Source: Annulohypoxylon bovei var. microspora (Eukaryota; Ascomycota; Sordariomycetes; Xylariales; Hypoxylaceae). From it: a stretch of 64,000 nt of DNA. Position 1 is the first letter of the stretch; each line of letters opens with the position of its first letter. The stretch is taken from contig MU405214.1 of NCBI GenBank assembly GCA_022836615.1, forward strand, positions 1 to 64,000, written 5' to 3'. The position numbers were made by a program, and so were the translations under genes. Shown here one piece after another: positions 47,464-58,547 of the stretch. A model generated the notes under the pieces. It saw only the letters and a program-made list of their open reading frames with translations. It did no database searches and was not told the origin of the DNA.

Positions 47464-49753
47464 ATTGCCCGCTTTGAGATGAGGGCTTGAGCGCGTACGG
47501 CTTCCCGGTTGTAGTCCCTGATATCCGGGATCTCGGCTCTTTTTTTAAGGTATACGATAGTATAAGATAGCGCTGCGAGTTGAAGTGGAGTTAGTTCCCA
47601 CCGCTGTCATCGATTTCTTCCGCTTTGCTTTATGATCTGTAAGAATGCGCTCTTAATAAAGTGTGGCGTAGAGGCCGTTAGATTGACTCGTTTTCCGCCG
47701 AAGGAAAGGAACAACGGAACAACGGCAAGGTTTAGATAATAGTCTAACTGTTACTCTTAATAGAAGTGGTAGTAAGAATAAGATTCTCACGTGGATCTGC
47801 CGCTGCCGCCTTCAAAACCCTTGGGTTTCAAGAGTTACGAGTCGAACAAGGCGGCTTATTATTTTAGCGGCGTTAATAGTACGGTCAAAGGAATAGTTGT
47901 AGGCAATAGACACCTAATTACTGAAAAGTAACTTGCGTAGTGTATACGGATCCGTAGTGTGCGTAGACTCGCAGACTCATGGGGCACAGGATGCGGAATT
48001 TCGTAGCGATAATCTGCGGTACCAAGTAATATGTACCACGGACTCTGGGACGGTGGGGGTTGTGTGGTGACCGGTTTGCGTGTCTTTAGACCACTTTAGA
48101 CCACTTCGACCATTGATATTACATGGATCATCAGCTCCTCCTCGAAAAGCTTGGTACGACGTAATAGGATTTTGTTGCTGCTGCAGTGGTTGTAACATAC
48201 ATGACTCGCGGGGTTTCTTTCACCTTTTGGATGATCAAAGAAACGTACATAACATAGGTAGGTAGGTAGTATGTGAAAAAGACACTTGTCTGAACTTTTG
48301 CTATTTCTGTAAATCTTGGAAAGATCCTCTACTTGGACGACGGGGGGTAGGATCGCGTGGATGACGGAGAGCTGAGTACCTACTAGGTATGGATGCTTCC
48401 GCACTGTTAGCGCATGTAACTGGTAGGCCAAAATAGCTTGTGCCGGTACTAGCTGCAGCTCCTCCTTGCGTCAGGGGGAAGATTTTCAACCTAGCCCACT
48501 CCCTCAGTAAATGTTGTATTAGGTTGGTCTGTAGAAGAACTGACGAATCGTGAGATCATTTCCTACTCCTTTGCATTTCCCTTGCGCCTCATTCAGGGCT
48601 AATAGCCAGTGTCAGAACTCACTAGACCTCTCAGACCTCCTAGACCTCCCCACGCGGCCCCCCCTCTTACGTTGATGAGATGTAGTCGTAAGGCTGGTGG
48701 CTTTTCCGAATGTAGCTGGTGGGACAGGCTTCATTAATTCTCACATGTATAGTTGGCCGTTGGAGCCGCGTGCCGCCCGATAAGTTCCCGAACGAGAATG
48801 TATTGGCACCTGGGCAGTTGCCTTGTGAGGCAGTATGATAGCCTGCCGCAAAGAACAATCTGATATTATTCTCTTGGTTTCCGTGATCATCTCCTACTTT
48901 ATGCATATGTGGGCTGGGTGGGTTGTAGTTTGTTGCCTGTCAAGCTGAAGGAAGAAAAACAGAAGAGAAAAAGAAGACTACTGCGCACGAGTGTATCAAC
49001 AGTCAGCTTGTAGGTGGATCCTCAAACCGATGCAACTGTTCCAGAAAAGACTCAATTGGGAAATGTCCCTAATAAGTAAGAAGAAGGATTCCAAGAATAG
49101 AAACAAGAATAGAAACGGAATTTCGAATTTCAACTAGGGAACAAATCCTGGAAGTACTTTTGCCGCACGCGTGTATGCAAATAAGTTATAGCGAGCGAAA
49201 CTTAGCGGAATAGAGAATATACGAAACGAAACTGCAGACGCTTAATCGCGTTGGTAACCCAACCTGTGGGGCGAAGTCAATATAGGGATTTAAAGGTGAA
49301 ACGATTTAATACATAACTACATGTAGTAGAAGAGTCTTTCTAATATAACCTCCAATATACAACATACATATTGAGGTAGTATTCAAAGTTCAAGTTTTAA
49401 GTCTAAGCCATTGATCTTGAAGAGGAGAGACTTCTCCCACCAGCCAATCGGTGCTTCCAAGACACTGAATAACTGATACATAGTACTTGTACATCTATAA
49501 GTCCGTGCTCTTAGTGTATGTACATGTATGGTCCCTTCCCACTCAAGCTGTATGTTTTAGTTAATGTTCTTAGCTAAAGTGGTCATCCAGTACTTATTTA
49601 AGTAATGCTTATCTGACGGTACATCAGAATAAGCATGACTAACGTGCTAACATCCGTAGCCAACGTTAGATAGGTACAAAATTATACGAGCGCATACAGA
49701 CCACCCACCTACCCACCTGTCACCTCGTACAGAAGGTACCTACATACGTAAGA
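47464..49753. other. 2.3-kb divergent region between two transcription factors
   Basis: Both flanking genes encode Zn2Cys6 regulators and are transcribed away from this region. ORFs within it are under 112 codons, overlap antisense to one another and show no domain. A short GGTA run occurs at 48256-48267. Confidence 0.55.
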
Positions 49754-52700
49754 ATGTGTTCTCAGACCGAGAATGGATATTACAACTTTGGCGGCGATGA
49801 TTCTCCCTTCTACAGTCGAATCTTCGAAACATTTTGCGCCGACGATCCCAAAGCTCGAGATCATGATAAAGTGAAATTCAATGGTCAACAACAGCAGCAA
49901 CAGCAGCAACAACACAATCGGTTTGCTTTACTCGCTCACCCCGCTTTCATTTCCGAAGCCTCGAGCCCTCGAAGTTGCGTGCGACCAACGATAACTGATC
50001 TCCCCCGCGTATCTGGCGTATCTGGGGGCCGGATCAAAAAGCAAAGGCAGAAGCAAAAGCAAACCCCAAAGCTTTCGTCTCACCATCAGGGAATTCTGAA
50101 GAAAGAAGAAACCACAACAGACCTACCGATGGATGCCTCTAATGTCTTCCGTCAGGTCCAAGGTTTTGGCACCTATCTCCCGAGACCACCGAATGGCTTA
50201 CAGCAGAATAAGAAGCCCATAAAGGTCGAGGATCACGGCGATGGCGAAGCCTCGCACCGCATTGCGCATACTCTTACGGCCTGCTGCCGATGTCGCCAGG
50301 TGAGTAACCTGCCCACCGACATTTTACACATAGCGCATCATGTGTGAAGCTCCCTCTATTCTCCCCCTTTCGAGAGCACTTAGGTAGTCAGAGATTGACT
50401 TAGTTGTTTTTACTTTATTTTAGAGAAAAACACGGTGCGATCCTACGCTACCTCGCTGTCTGCCTTGCGAGCGATCAGGCTCAACTTGCGAGTATTTTGA
50501 CACGACAAAGGGCAAGAGGATAAGCCGGTATTATGTCGTCAAACTTCAGGAAAAAGTTCGAGCACTCGAGGCCGAGCTCGGTCAATACACTGACGACGAT
50601 GACTTCCCTAAAAACCACGAAGATTTCATTCGACCTGGAGGCCTTGTTCGCTTAAATGAAACCGATGAGACCCCACGATATCTCGGCCCTTCTAGCGGTA
50701 TCGCTATGACGCGCATACTGATGGAGGAAGCAAAGCGCTATACGGATACCAAGCGCATATCTGAGTTAATTCCGGACGTACGAGACCGGCGACAAACCGG
50801 AGCCCCCGGTCCAGCTTTTCCTGGGACGCGATCACAGTCCTTCACCATACCGCCGCAAGTGTCAGCAAGAAAGAAGAGTTATCCTATCATCAGTGGTGTT
50901 GCGGCGCAGAACCTTCCGAGTAGAGGCATCGCCGACAGACTATTGGAGGTTTTCTACCAACGAGGTAACTTATTCTCACTTGCTAGCCCCTCTAACCAAT
51001 AAGAGAATGCATGGGCTAATTACTCACCTCAGCTCAAGTATTCACTCCAACTTTCCATGAGAAAATATTAGAAACGATATTTGAGGATGTCTATGCCGGA
51101 AGCACAGATGCGTACCAAAACTTTGTCGCGCGCTTAGTTATGGCAACTAGCATGCAGAAACTTGATTCGACGTACGCAGGACTTGCGGATAGCTACTATC
51201 TGGCTGCTATGAGGTACTTTGAAGACATTGTTCGGCCGAAAGATATAAAAACCCTTCAATGTCTCGTCTTAATAGGACAGTATTCATTGCTAACGCCCAC
51301 CCGAACCGCCGTATACTATATCGTCGGTCTAGCTACGAGGATATGTCAGCAACTCGGGTTAGCTGATGAGAAGACTCTTCCGATAGGCGCTAACGATACA
51401 TTGACCCTGGATATGCGACGGCGACTAAGCTGGATTGTCAGCACAATGGAACTAGGCCTGGCATACAGCATGGGCCGTCCAAACGGGTTCGCTAGAAGTG
51501 GCGACATAATGGATGTTAGGTTCTTCGAGACGGTCAGCGATGCGAATATTAGTGAAAATGGAATTATTCCTGGACCTCCTGATGAGAGGAAACTGGTTTC
51601 TATACATTTTTGTAAGATGCGACAGCATCAAGCTGAGATCCGCCGGGTATTATATGAAAAGAAACACCCGGAACCCAAGGACAACCGTCATCCGTGGTTC
51701 GCAGATATGGAGGCTAAGATAGACCGATGGCTTAAGGAAACTCCTGAAAATCCTCCGTGGTGCAAGCCATGGTACGTATCTAATAGTAATGTCCTGTCTA
51801 GCTTGATCAATACTAACGACATGGTTATAGGTTTTCGGGACGATTTCACACCATGATGATAGCTCTTCATCGGCCATCGCCTCAAGTGCCGAGACCATCT
51901 CTACTTTCGGCCACAAAATGTTTCGACTCCGCTGCTTTCGTTATCAACATATCTAGCAAGCAGATGATGGCAGCTGCTGTTGATATTACCTGGGTATTCA
52001 TACTAACCCTTTACATGTCACTCAATACACTCTTATGGACTGTTACGCATCCCGAAATTCGAGCATCACACCCACGTGAGGAAGTTCAAGAACTTGTCAA
52101 CATATCACTAGATATTATTGATCAATGTGTTGAAAGATGGCCAGGTACTGCTGCAGCGTCCCAGTTATACTCAACTTTCACAAAAGCATGTCTTCAAAGT
52201 TACGACTCAAACGAAACGCCAAATCTCTCAAGCTCGAGCTCATTTAACACACCACCGTCTCAAACCGATACGAATTCACCTTCTGCATCTGAAATATCCA
52301 GTGCAACGACCATGTCCGCTGGTGGTGTGTTCAATCCGCAGTTTGGTTATGTTTTCGGCTCGGGTCCAGAGGAAATGAACGGTTATAAGGTCGAGAACTA
52401 TCCGCCACAGCCTACGTTTCGATCTAATTCCATCTTTCTCAATCCGGCCTCTAGTGATCATACTGGACGTCGTTTCAGCTACTTCCCTCCCGATTTTACC
52501 CAAGCTGGAGACTTGGCACTTATGGAAGAAAGTAGTCCTCCGGATACTGACACAATAGTGTCTCCGCCGTTTTTGTCCCCCACGCAGCATCTACCAACGT
52601 CTCCCGAGTCAGTAACCGCAGGCAGTGCTACGACTCCAAGTATGGGGACTCCGATCCTTGCCACGCCGATGCTCTCAACTGCGAGTCTAGCTCAGACTCC

Positions 52701-53142
52701 TTCTGATATATCGACACCCAACTCAATGCCTTCATCGCAGCAGCAACGCCAGATGCCAGCAGCCTTTACTATCCCTTCTATGCCCCAACATCAGTCACAG
52801 GGACAACGACCCCTTCCTCAGGTAACTACAGTCACAGACTGGTTTAATCCGCCACCACCGTTCATCTCGCCATATGCCTTCGGCGGCGGATTTGGCAATA
52901 ACTTCTGGAATGACACGTCTGGCGCGAACGGTATGAATGACGTTAACATGGGCGACAACCCATTTTCTAACGGGCTTCCCCCGGAGCGGCAAGGAAGCTT
53001 GAGTCAGGAGCAGCAGATCGAACTCATGGACGTTCTAGAAAACGAGGGGATGACAGACATCGATACGTATTTGAACATGGGAATGGCGTATCAAAATTTC
53101 ATGGGCAACGATCAGGGGTTACATTGGAACGGGCACAATTAA
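49754..53142 (+). CDS. Zn2Cys6 transcription factor 2
   Basis: Four exons: 49754-50299, 50424-50964, 51033-51771, 51831-53142; 1045 residues, joins in phase. The N-terminus holds a nine-residue Gln run near residue 45 and a basic patch (KKQRQKQKQ). The zinc finger near 178-210 is split by intron 1: ACCRCRQ then RKTRCDPTLPRCLPCERSGSTCEY, followed by a short coiled coil (VVKLQEKVRALEAEL). The fungal transcription factor domain covers about 370-640, with LPSRGIADRLLEVFYQR, VLIGQYSLLTPTRTAVYYIVGLATRICQQLGL and FHTMMIALHRPSP. The last 330 residues are Ser/Thr/Pro/Gln/Asn-rich, a probable activation region. It is a nuclear regulator; the adjacent downstream gene on the same strand is a sugar transporter, a plausible target by position alone. 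I cannot name the orthologue. Confidence 0.92.
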
Positions 53143-54132
53143 ATTAGGGTTCATGTTTGGGAGGCATATTTTCCGCATTAACTATCGCTCTATACAGGTG
53201 GGAGGGGATACCTTACAGCTTTTATGCTACGTTGGAAAGGTATATATGGGAATTCTCGCTGATAGATACCATTTCTTGGCGTTTAGACAAATGGATGGAT
53301 GATTGGATGTTTTGAATGACTAATTTTGGTTTCTTATACTTGCCATTTTGAGTTGTCGGCGTTGCTATAAATGCTAGGTACCTGTTATCCTAAATGGTTG
53401 AATTCCTGCGCAGGAAGTTATATTAACATTCTAGAAGTTGACAGTAAGTTTTTAACAGATGGAGAAAACATCTTCTTTATAAAGCTTACTTGACAGCATT
53501 TTTTTAGTAAGAAACTCATATATTCCCCTTTACTAGTGAGCGCCACTAAACCCGCTAACTAGACCGTGGAGATTATAGGCGGGAAATTTATAAGTGGTGG
53601 AATTTCGCCCTCTATTAGGGAATGTCTCCGCCAAAGCTTACCTACTAGTAGAGCTAGGAGTCTGGGGTACTTATGAGCTATACTATCCTCGACGGCGGGC
53701 CGTCTGACCCAACGCCCCGGTTGGGACGGCTACTCCCTACGTACAGGAAACCAAGCATTCGTGTTAGATGGATCTGCAATTGGTGGATGCGACGTGCGTC
53801 CCGGCCATTCGGACGAGATTTCCCCACTGAATGAGCTGAGCGAACTGCTGATAGACGGTTTTGGCATTCAGCTGCCGTCGATGAGAGAAAATGAGGGGTT
53901 GGACGTGCAGGTGAGATGTTGACCCTGGTCCAGGTAAGCGGACGTTAACCACCTACAGTAAAATTCTTAAGGTAACTAGAAGGTAGGTATCTATATAAGT
54001 AAAAGTGTCTCGCCAGCATGGATCGATATTCTCCTGTTGCCCGACCGATCCCTTTTATCGCAATCAGGGAATCAGTTTCGCCTGGTTGAGGTGTAGGAAA
54101 TGTAAGAATATAAATATCAGAACAGCAATAAG
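53143..54132. other. Intergenic region with sugar-transporter promoter
   Basis: About 1 kb between factor 2 and the transporter, both plus strand. It contains CreA-like hexamers (CTGGGG near 53663; CCCCGG near 53716) and the CGG/CCG inverted repeat listed separately. Short ORFs only. Confidence 0.5.
53691..53704. promoter_or_regulatory. Candidate Zn2Cys6 binding site (CGG-N4-CCG)
   Basis: Perfect inverted repeat GACGGC-GG-GCCGTC, about 430 bp upstream of the sugar-transporter ATG. Everted or inverted CGG pairs are typical half-sites for Zn2Cys6 dimers, and one such factor is encoded just upstream. Another GACGGC lies at 53725-53730. Binding is inference. Confidence 0.4.
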
Positions 54133-55937
54133 ATGCCGAGTTCAAAGAGGCTCTACAACTGGTAAGCTCCCTGAAAACTAACAATAAGCAAAGAAAAAGT
54201 GATCTTAACATAGGTACGCTTGGGAAGGTACATCGCCCTCGTGGCGGCAATGTGCATGGTTCTATATGGTTATGATGCCTCGGTCTTCAACGCCGCGCAG
54301 GGCTCGGATAACTGGCTGGAGTGGTTTGATCTTGACCCTGTAAGTACTTGCACTGTAGATGGGATTATATATCTGATCTAACATGTCCGGTTTGAAGAAC
54401 GTAGATGCAAACCTGATCGGCCTGGTAAACACGGCTTATACCATCGGCGCTATCGTCGCCGGTTGGTTCTTCGGTGGACCGACTGTAAGTGATAATACCT
54501 ATTTACATATCATACTTACATCTCGACACTAACATCTTGAACTTCCCAGGCCGATTATTTCGGTAGACGAATCGGGATGGCTATAGGGTGCATACTCACC
54601 ATCGCCGCCACATTCATGCAAGCTTTCGCCCCGTGGCATAATCTTGGGTGCTTCATCGGCGGCCGTGTCCTCATCGGTATCGGCCAGGGCATGGCTCTCA
54701 GTACGTGAAACCCTATCCTCCCATTCTCTCTCGCCCCCTTTCTCCCCCTAATGCTGCTAACATCCCACTAGCCGCGGGCCCCATCTACATCGGCGAGATC
54801 TCGCCGCCCGAGATCCGGGGGCAGATCATGACGTTCTGGCAGATGTTCTACAGCGTGGGGTCCTTCATCGCGTACTGGATCGCGTACGCGTGCAACGCGC
54901 ACAAGGCCACCCTCGGGCACTGGGACTGGCGCATGGTCGTCATCTTCCAGATTCTCGTGCCCTGCATAATTCTCATCCTCCTCCCATTCCAACCCGAGTC
55001 CCCGCGGTGGTGGATCAAACGCCACAACAACATCACAAAAGCCAAGGAGGCGCTTCGGCGAATCCGCGATACCGAGCAGGAGGTCGAGTACGAGGTCCTG
55101 ACTATCCGGGAGGCCATTGAATTTGAGAATGAGGCCGTCAGCGGCTCCTATATGGCGCTGTGGAAGGACCCGTCTATACGCAGACGGCTATACCTCGCGT
55201 TCGTGCTGAATGTCGGACAGCAGCTTTCGGGCCAGGGCACGCTGAATTCGTACTCGAGTGCCATTTATAAGACGATTTGGCCGTCGTCTCAGACCATCAA
55301 CCTGATTAACGCTTTGAACGCTACATTTGGAATTATATTCACCCTCAATGCCGTGTGGACAGCCGATAGATTCGGTCGGCGATGGCTGTTCATCGTCGGC
55401 GCCATCGGGATGGGCATCTGCATGCTGATCATTCCAATCATCGGCATGACGACGCCCGACGTGATCGGACCCAAGGGCACAGCGACGAAAACAGAGCCCG
55501 TCGGCATTGCTATTGTATTCCTTCTATTCCTGTTCATATTCTTCTACAAGCCGTCCTGGGGCGCGACGACCTGGATCTGGACATCTGAAGTATTCAGTAT
55601 GAATGTCCGAGCGCAGGCTGTGGGGATGTGTTCTCAGATGCAGAACGTCGCCAACACCATATTTCAACAATTCTTCCCTATTTTCCTTGCCAATGAGGGT
55701 CTAAAATGCTTGTTCTTTTTCATGGCAACTAACTTCATTTTGGCTGTTTTTGTTTGGTTCTGTATCCCTGAGACCATGAAGGTGCCTCTTGAAGAAATCG
55801 ACACGCTATTCGGTGGTCAGAACCACGTGGAGAAGGGCGAACAGATCCTCCATGCCACGGACGCACACGATGCGAGTCTAAGGAAGAATGATGCAGAGGC
55901 GCGGCAGCACGAAGTCACAAGGGAGATTGATGTTTAG
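54133..55937 (+). CDS. MFS sugar transporter (sugar porter family)
   Basis: Five exons: 54133-54161, 54228-54339, 54398-54484, 54550-54700, 54772-55937; 514 residues, typical length. I chose ATG 54133 because it yields MPSSKRLYNW joined in phase to YIALVAAMCMVLYGYDASVFNAAQG, the usual start of this group; it uses an AAG acceptor at 54225-54227 with a TTAAC branch about 20 nt before it. Sugar-porter signatures are present: FGRRIGMAIG after TM2, GGRVLIGIGQGM, PESPRWWIKRHN after TM6, DRFGRRWLFIVG, and PETMKVPLEEID at the end of TM12. It should carry a hexose or disaccharide across the plasma membrane with protons. The neighbour upstream is a Zn2Cys6 regulator; the downstream permease gene is convergent and its stop is only 112 bp away. 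Confidence 0.92.
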
Positions 55938-56049
55938 ATACGATTTAAATTCAGCTAAGAAACACAACACTTCCTAAACTTGGTCCTGCCATGTGGTCTC
56001 TTAAAAGCCAGCAATAGCTCCATTCGTGCTAAACGAATATAAGAGCTCT

Positions 56050-57996
56050 TTAGAAAGCGTAACGGAACATAGCCTATGTAGTATTAGATATATGATGCCC
56101 CTATTAACTGGGGAAACTCACGTTATTCTTATCGGTAACATCCTCAAACCCTTGTAGCTCGCTCACCTTCCTCATCGCAGTAATCTCATCCTCTGACTTA
56201 CCCATTAAGGCTTGGTCTCGTTTCTTGTTCTCAAAAACATAACAGAGGCGCAACACCTGGTTTAGGAGTATATTTATAATGAAGCTATAGAGCATAGCCC
56301 TAACACCGTTGCTATATGCAGGAATCTCGGTATTTTGGAAGAACTGGGGCCCCAAGATCTGTCCGGCGCAGTAGCAGACAAAGACCCAGCCTGAAGCCAC
56401 GGACCTCTTGGTGCTACCCGCGATGTTGGTTGAGAGTAGGCCGAGGATTACCATGAAGCTCACGGGGCATGAGCCCTGTATCTCATAAATTAGCCCAGTG
56501 TCAAACTTCGGGTCGGTCACGAAATTCGAGATAGACGACGCCGCGTAAGAGTTATCCTGAAGCCTAATATGCTCCTTGAGAGGGTTGAAAACACTAAAGT
56601 AAAGAAATTTCTTCGAAATTACTACTCACCAATAACCAAACCCCGACAAGGCGACCCCATCTGTCAGTTGGCTGGAGTGAATTAATCAACGTCGTACCTA
56701 TGATCTTAAGCATGTGTTAGTTTAAGTTCCCTATCCCGATGTGGAGCATACACACAGGAGGATACATAGCTAGAGACGCAATATGCAGGCGAGAGTTGCG
56801 AATGCGAGCAGATAGAAGCCCCGAACCGAGTTGCGCCACGACTTGAATTGCGGACAGGGGTAGGCTCAACAAGGTAGTCTTGAGCGGATCAAAACCGAAG
56901 CTTTGGATGATCAACGAACCGAAGGAAAGTCCGCTAGATACGATACCGTTGGCGAAGGAGATCACGCCTAAGATGATTATCTTAGGGTCGGTAACCGCCT
57001 CGATGGCCTGAGCCTTGACGAGACGACGAGATCTTGTGCCGGTTTTATTATTGATTATTCGCTGGAGGAGGACGAGTTTCTCCTCGTCGAGCCATGTAAC
57101 GCTTTCTAGGCCGTCTGGTATAGTAATGTAAAATAGCACTCCCCAGACGAAAGTAAGGCCTCCTAGCTGTAAGAAAAGTCGCTTCCTAAAGCATCAATAG
57201 CATCAGCAGTTATACCACGACAGGTGTCAACCTTGCTAGCAGGTAGAAGTTTTCTCCCTGCAGCACTGTTGATATGGGTTTATCATCATACCAAACAGCT
57301 AGTTGTGCTTGCTCCCGAGCAAGGGCATAAACCAGTAACGTCCCGATGAAGCTGCCGACTCCCAGGAACGATATACAGAGAGACGATCGACTAGCTTGCT
57401 CTTGTCTAGTCCACCACATCCCCGTAATGGCTACGAACCCAGGTGCAATTGTCGCTTCGGCCACACCTAAAAAGAAGCGTAGGGTAGCAAAGCATGCAAA
57501 GGACGAGCATGCTGCTGTCGTCATTAGGATTGCACCACACAGGATTATGTTGACTCCGAGGAACTTGGCTAGGCGAAACTTTTGCATAATTACGATGCCG
57601 GGATACTGAGCGGCGAGATAACCTAAAGGCATTAGCATCTTCATGGGTGATTTAGACATGCAATAAGCCCATACCGAAGTAGAAGATCGAAATAACCCAT
57701 GAGTAGTCCTGCACTTGGAGTTTATCATCGGGTAGAATTCCGTGGATTGAGCAATAGCTCATAGATGTCTTATCCATGAACTGTAAAGCATACGTTATAC
57801 ACAGAAGGGGTAAAATCTGTATGTCGATTTTTCGTCGAATTTTCCGAGAGGCCTTATTGCTTATGGGGGCGCTTGCTAATGCCCTCGCGCCTAGTGATCC
57901 GGTTTCATCCTTGATATCTGGATCCGCCGCTTCTGTGTCACGAATAATCGTAAAAGGGGTGATGGTCGGATGCCCGTCTGGCCTATCCGAAGCCAT
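56050..57996 (-). CDS. Dal5/allantoate permease-type MFS transporter
   Basis: Six minus-strand exons: 57996-57675, 57622-57292, 57185-56752, 56697-56630, 56574-56122 and a 24-nt last exon 56073-56050; 543 residues, joins in phase. A cytosolic N-terminus of about 55 residues leads to RRKIDIQILPLLCITYALQFMDKTSMSYCSI (TM1), then IFYFG/YLAAQYPG, RFFLGVAEATIAPGF and GMWWTRQEQASRSSL, all anion:cation symporter signatures. Joining exons 2 and 3 restores LAVWKRLFLQLGGLTFVWG. These porters import allantoate, ureidosuccinate, dipeptides, vitamins or similar anions with protons. Using the last intron gives the C-terminus TDKNNAMFRYAF, which fits the family; reading through ends in VSFPS at 56104. It diverges from the M20 hydrolase gene with 551 bp between start codons, suggesting co-expression. 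Confidence 0.88.
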
Positions 57997-58547
57997 CTGG
58001 ATTGTTCTTCAATTGATATGTTTTAGTAAGCTCGAGTTTTGTCTCTAATTAGTTATTATGATTTGTTCCTAATAAATTAACAAGAAATTTGTGCAAAGAG
58101 AATGCTGGATAGATGGGTAAATGGGAAACTGGCTATCGTTATATATATATACATAATTGGGAGTGCTAGAACTAGGTTTGCTATATCATTGAATGACAGA
58201 CCCTCGGTTAGGAGTGATTAGGTACAAGTGATACTCATGTCTGGTATGAAGTGAGGACAAACTCATCGTTTCTTGCAAGTGACTGCTTGGAAGCTTGTCG
58301 TCGGTGCTTCCCGAAGAGGGAATCGAGATATCAGATAATAGATTGCTGTACCCATGCTGCCATGATAGACTAGGTAAACATGTGGGGTAGATCCAAGATA
58401 GTTACATTGTGGTCAGTTAGCAGATAGGCTAATTGGACCTTCAACTGAATGTCTTTAAAAGTCCTCAAGGTTCGCGCAAGCTCGTTTTCAATAACCTCTT
58501 CCTTTTATTCCCATATAAAATACCTTGAGCGTCCTACCTGATGCGCC
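57997..58547. other. Shared divergent promoter, permease / M20 hydrolase
   Basis: Contains a TA-dinucleotide run at 58140-58153, one CTATCG (inverse GATA) at 58133-58138, and the GATA-site cluster at 58333-58427. No ORF of note. Confidence 0.6.
58333..58427. promoter_or_regulatory. Cluster of four HGATAR sites (AreA/NIT2-type)
   Basis: Plus-strand matches to HGATAR at 58333-58338 (AGATAA), 58363-58368 (TGATAG), 58396-58401 (AGATAG) and 58422-58427 (AGATAG): four in 95 bp, about 120-215 bp upstream of the M20 start. Closely spaced GATA sites are the known binding arrangement of the fungal nitrogen regulator AreA/NIT2. Occupancy is inferred. Confidence 0.5.

Noticed and set aside
22608..53550. 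Shared 11-mer GCGCCACTAAA at 22608 and 53540
   Set aside because: A single shared 11-mer in 64 kb is expected by chance and the flanks do not align.
54018..54090. Upstream ATG as first exon of the sugar transporter
   Set aside because: A phase-compatible model exists but needs a weak donor and a 48-bp intron, and gives an atypical N-terminus; ATG 54133 gives the family start.
56050..57996. Permease as a pseudogene with frameshifts
   Set aside because: The apparent breaks all resolve into five GT-AG introns in phase that restore conserved transporter motifs.
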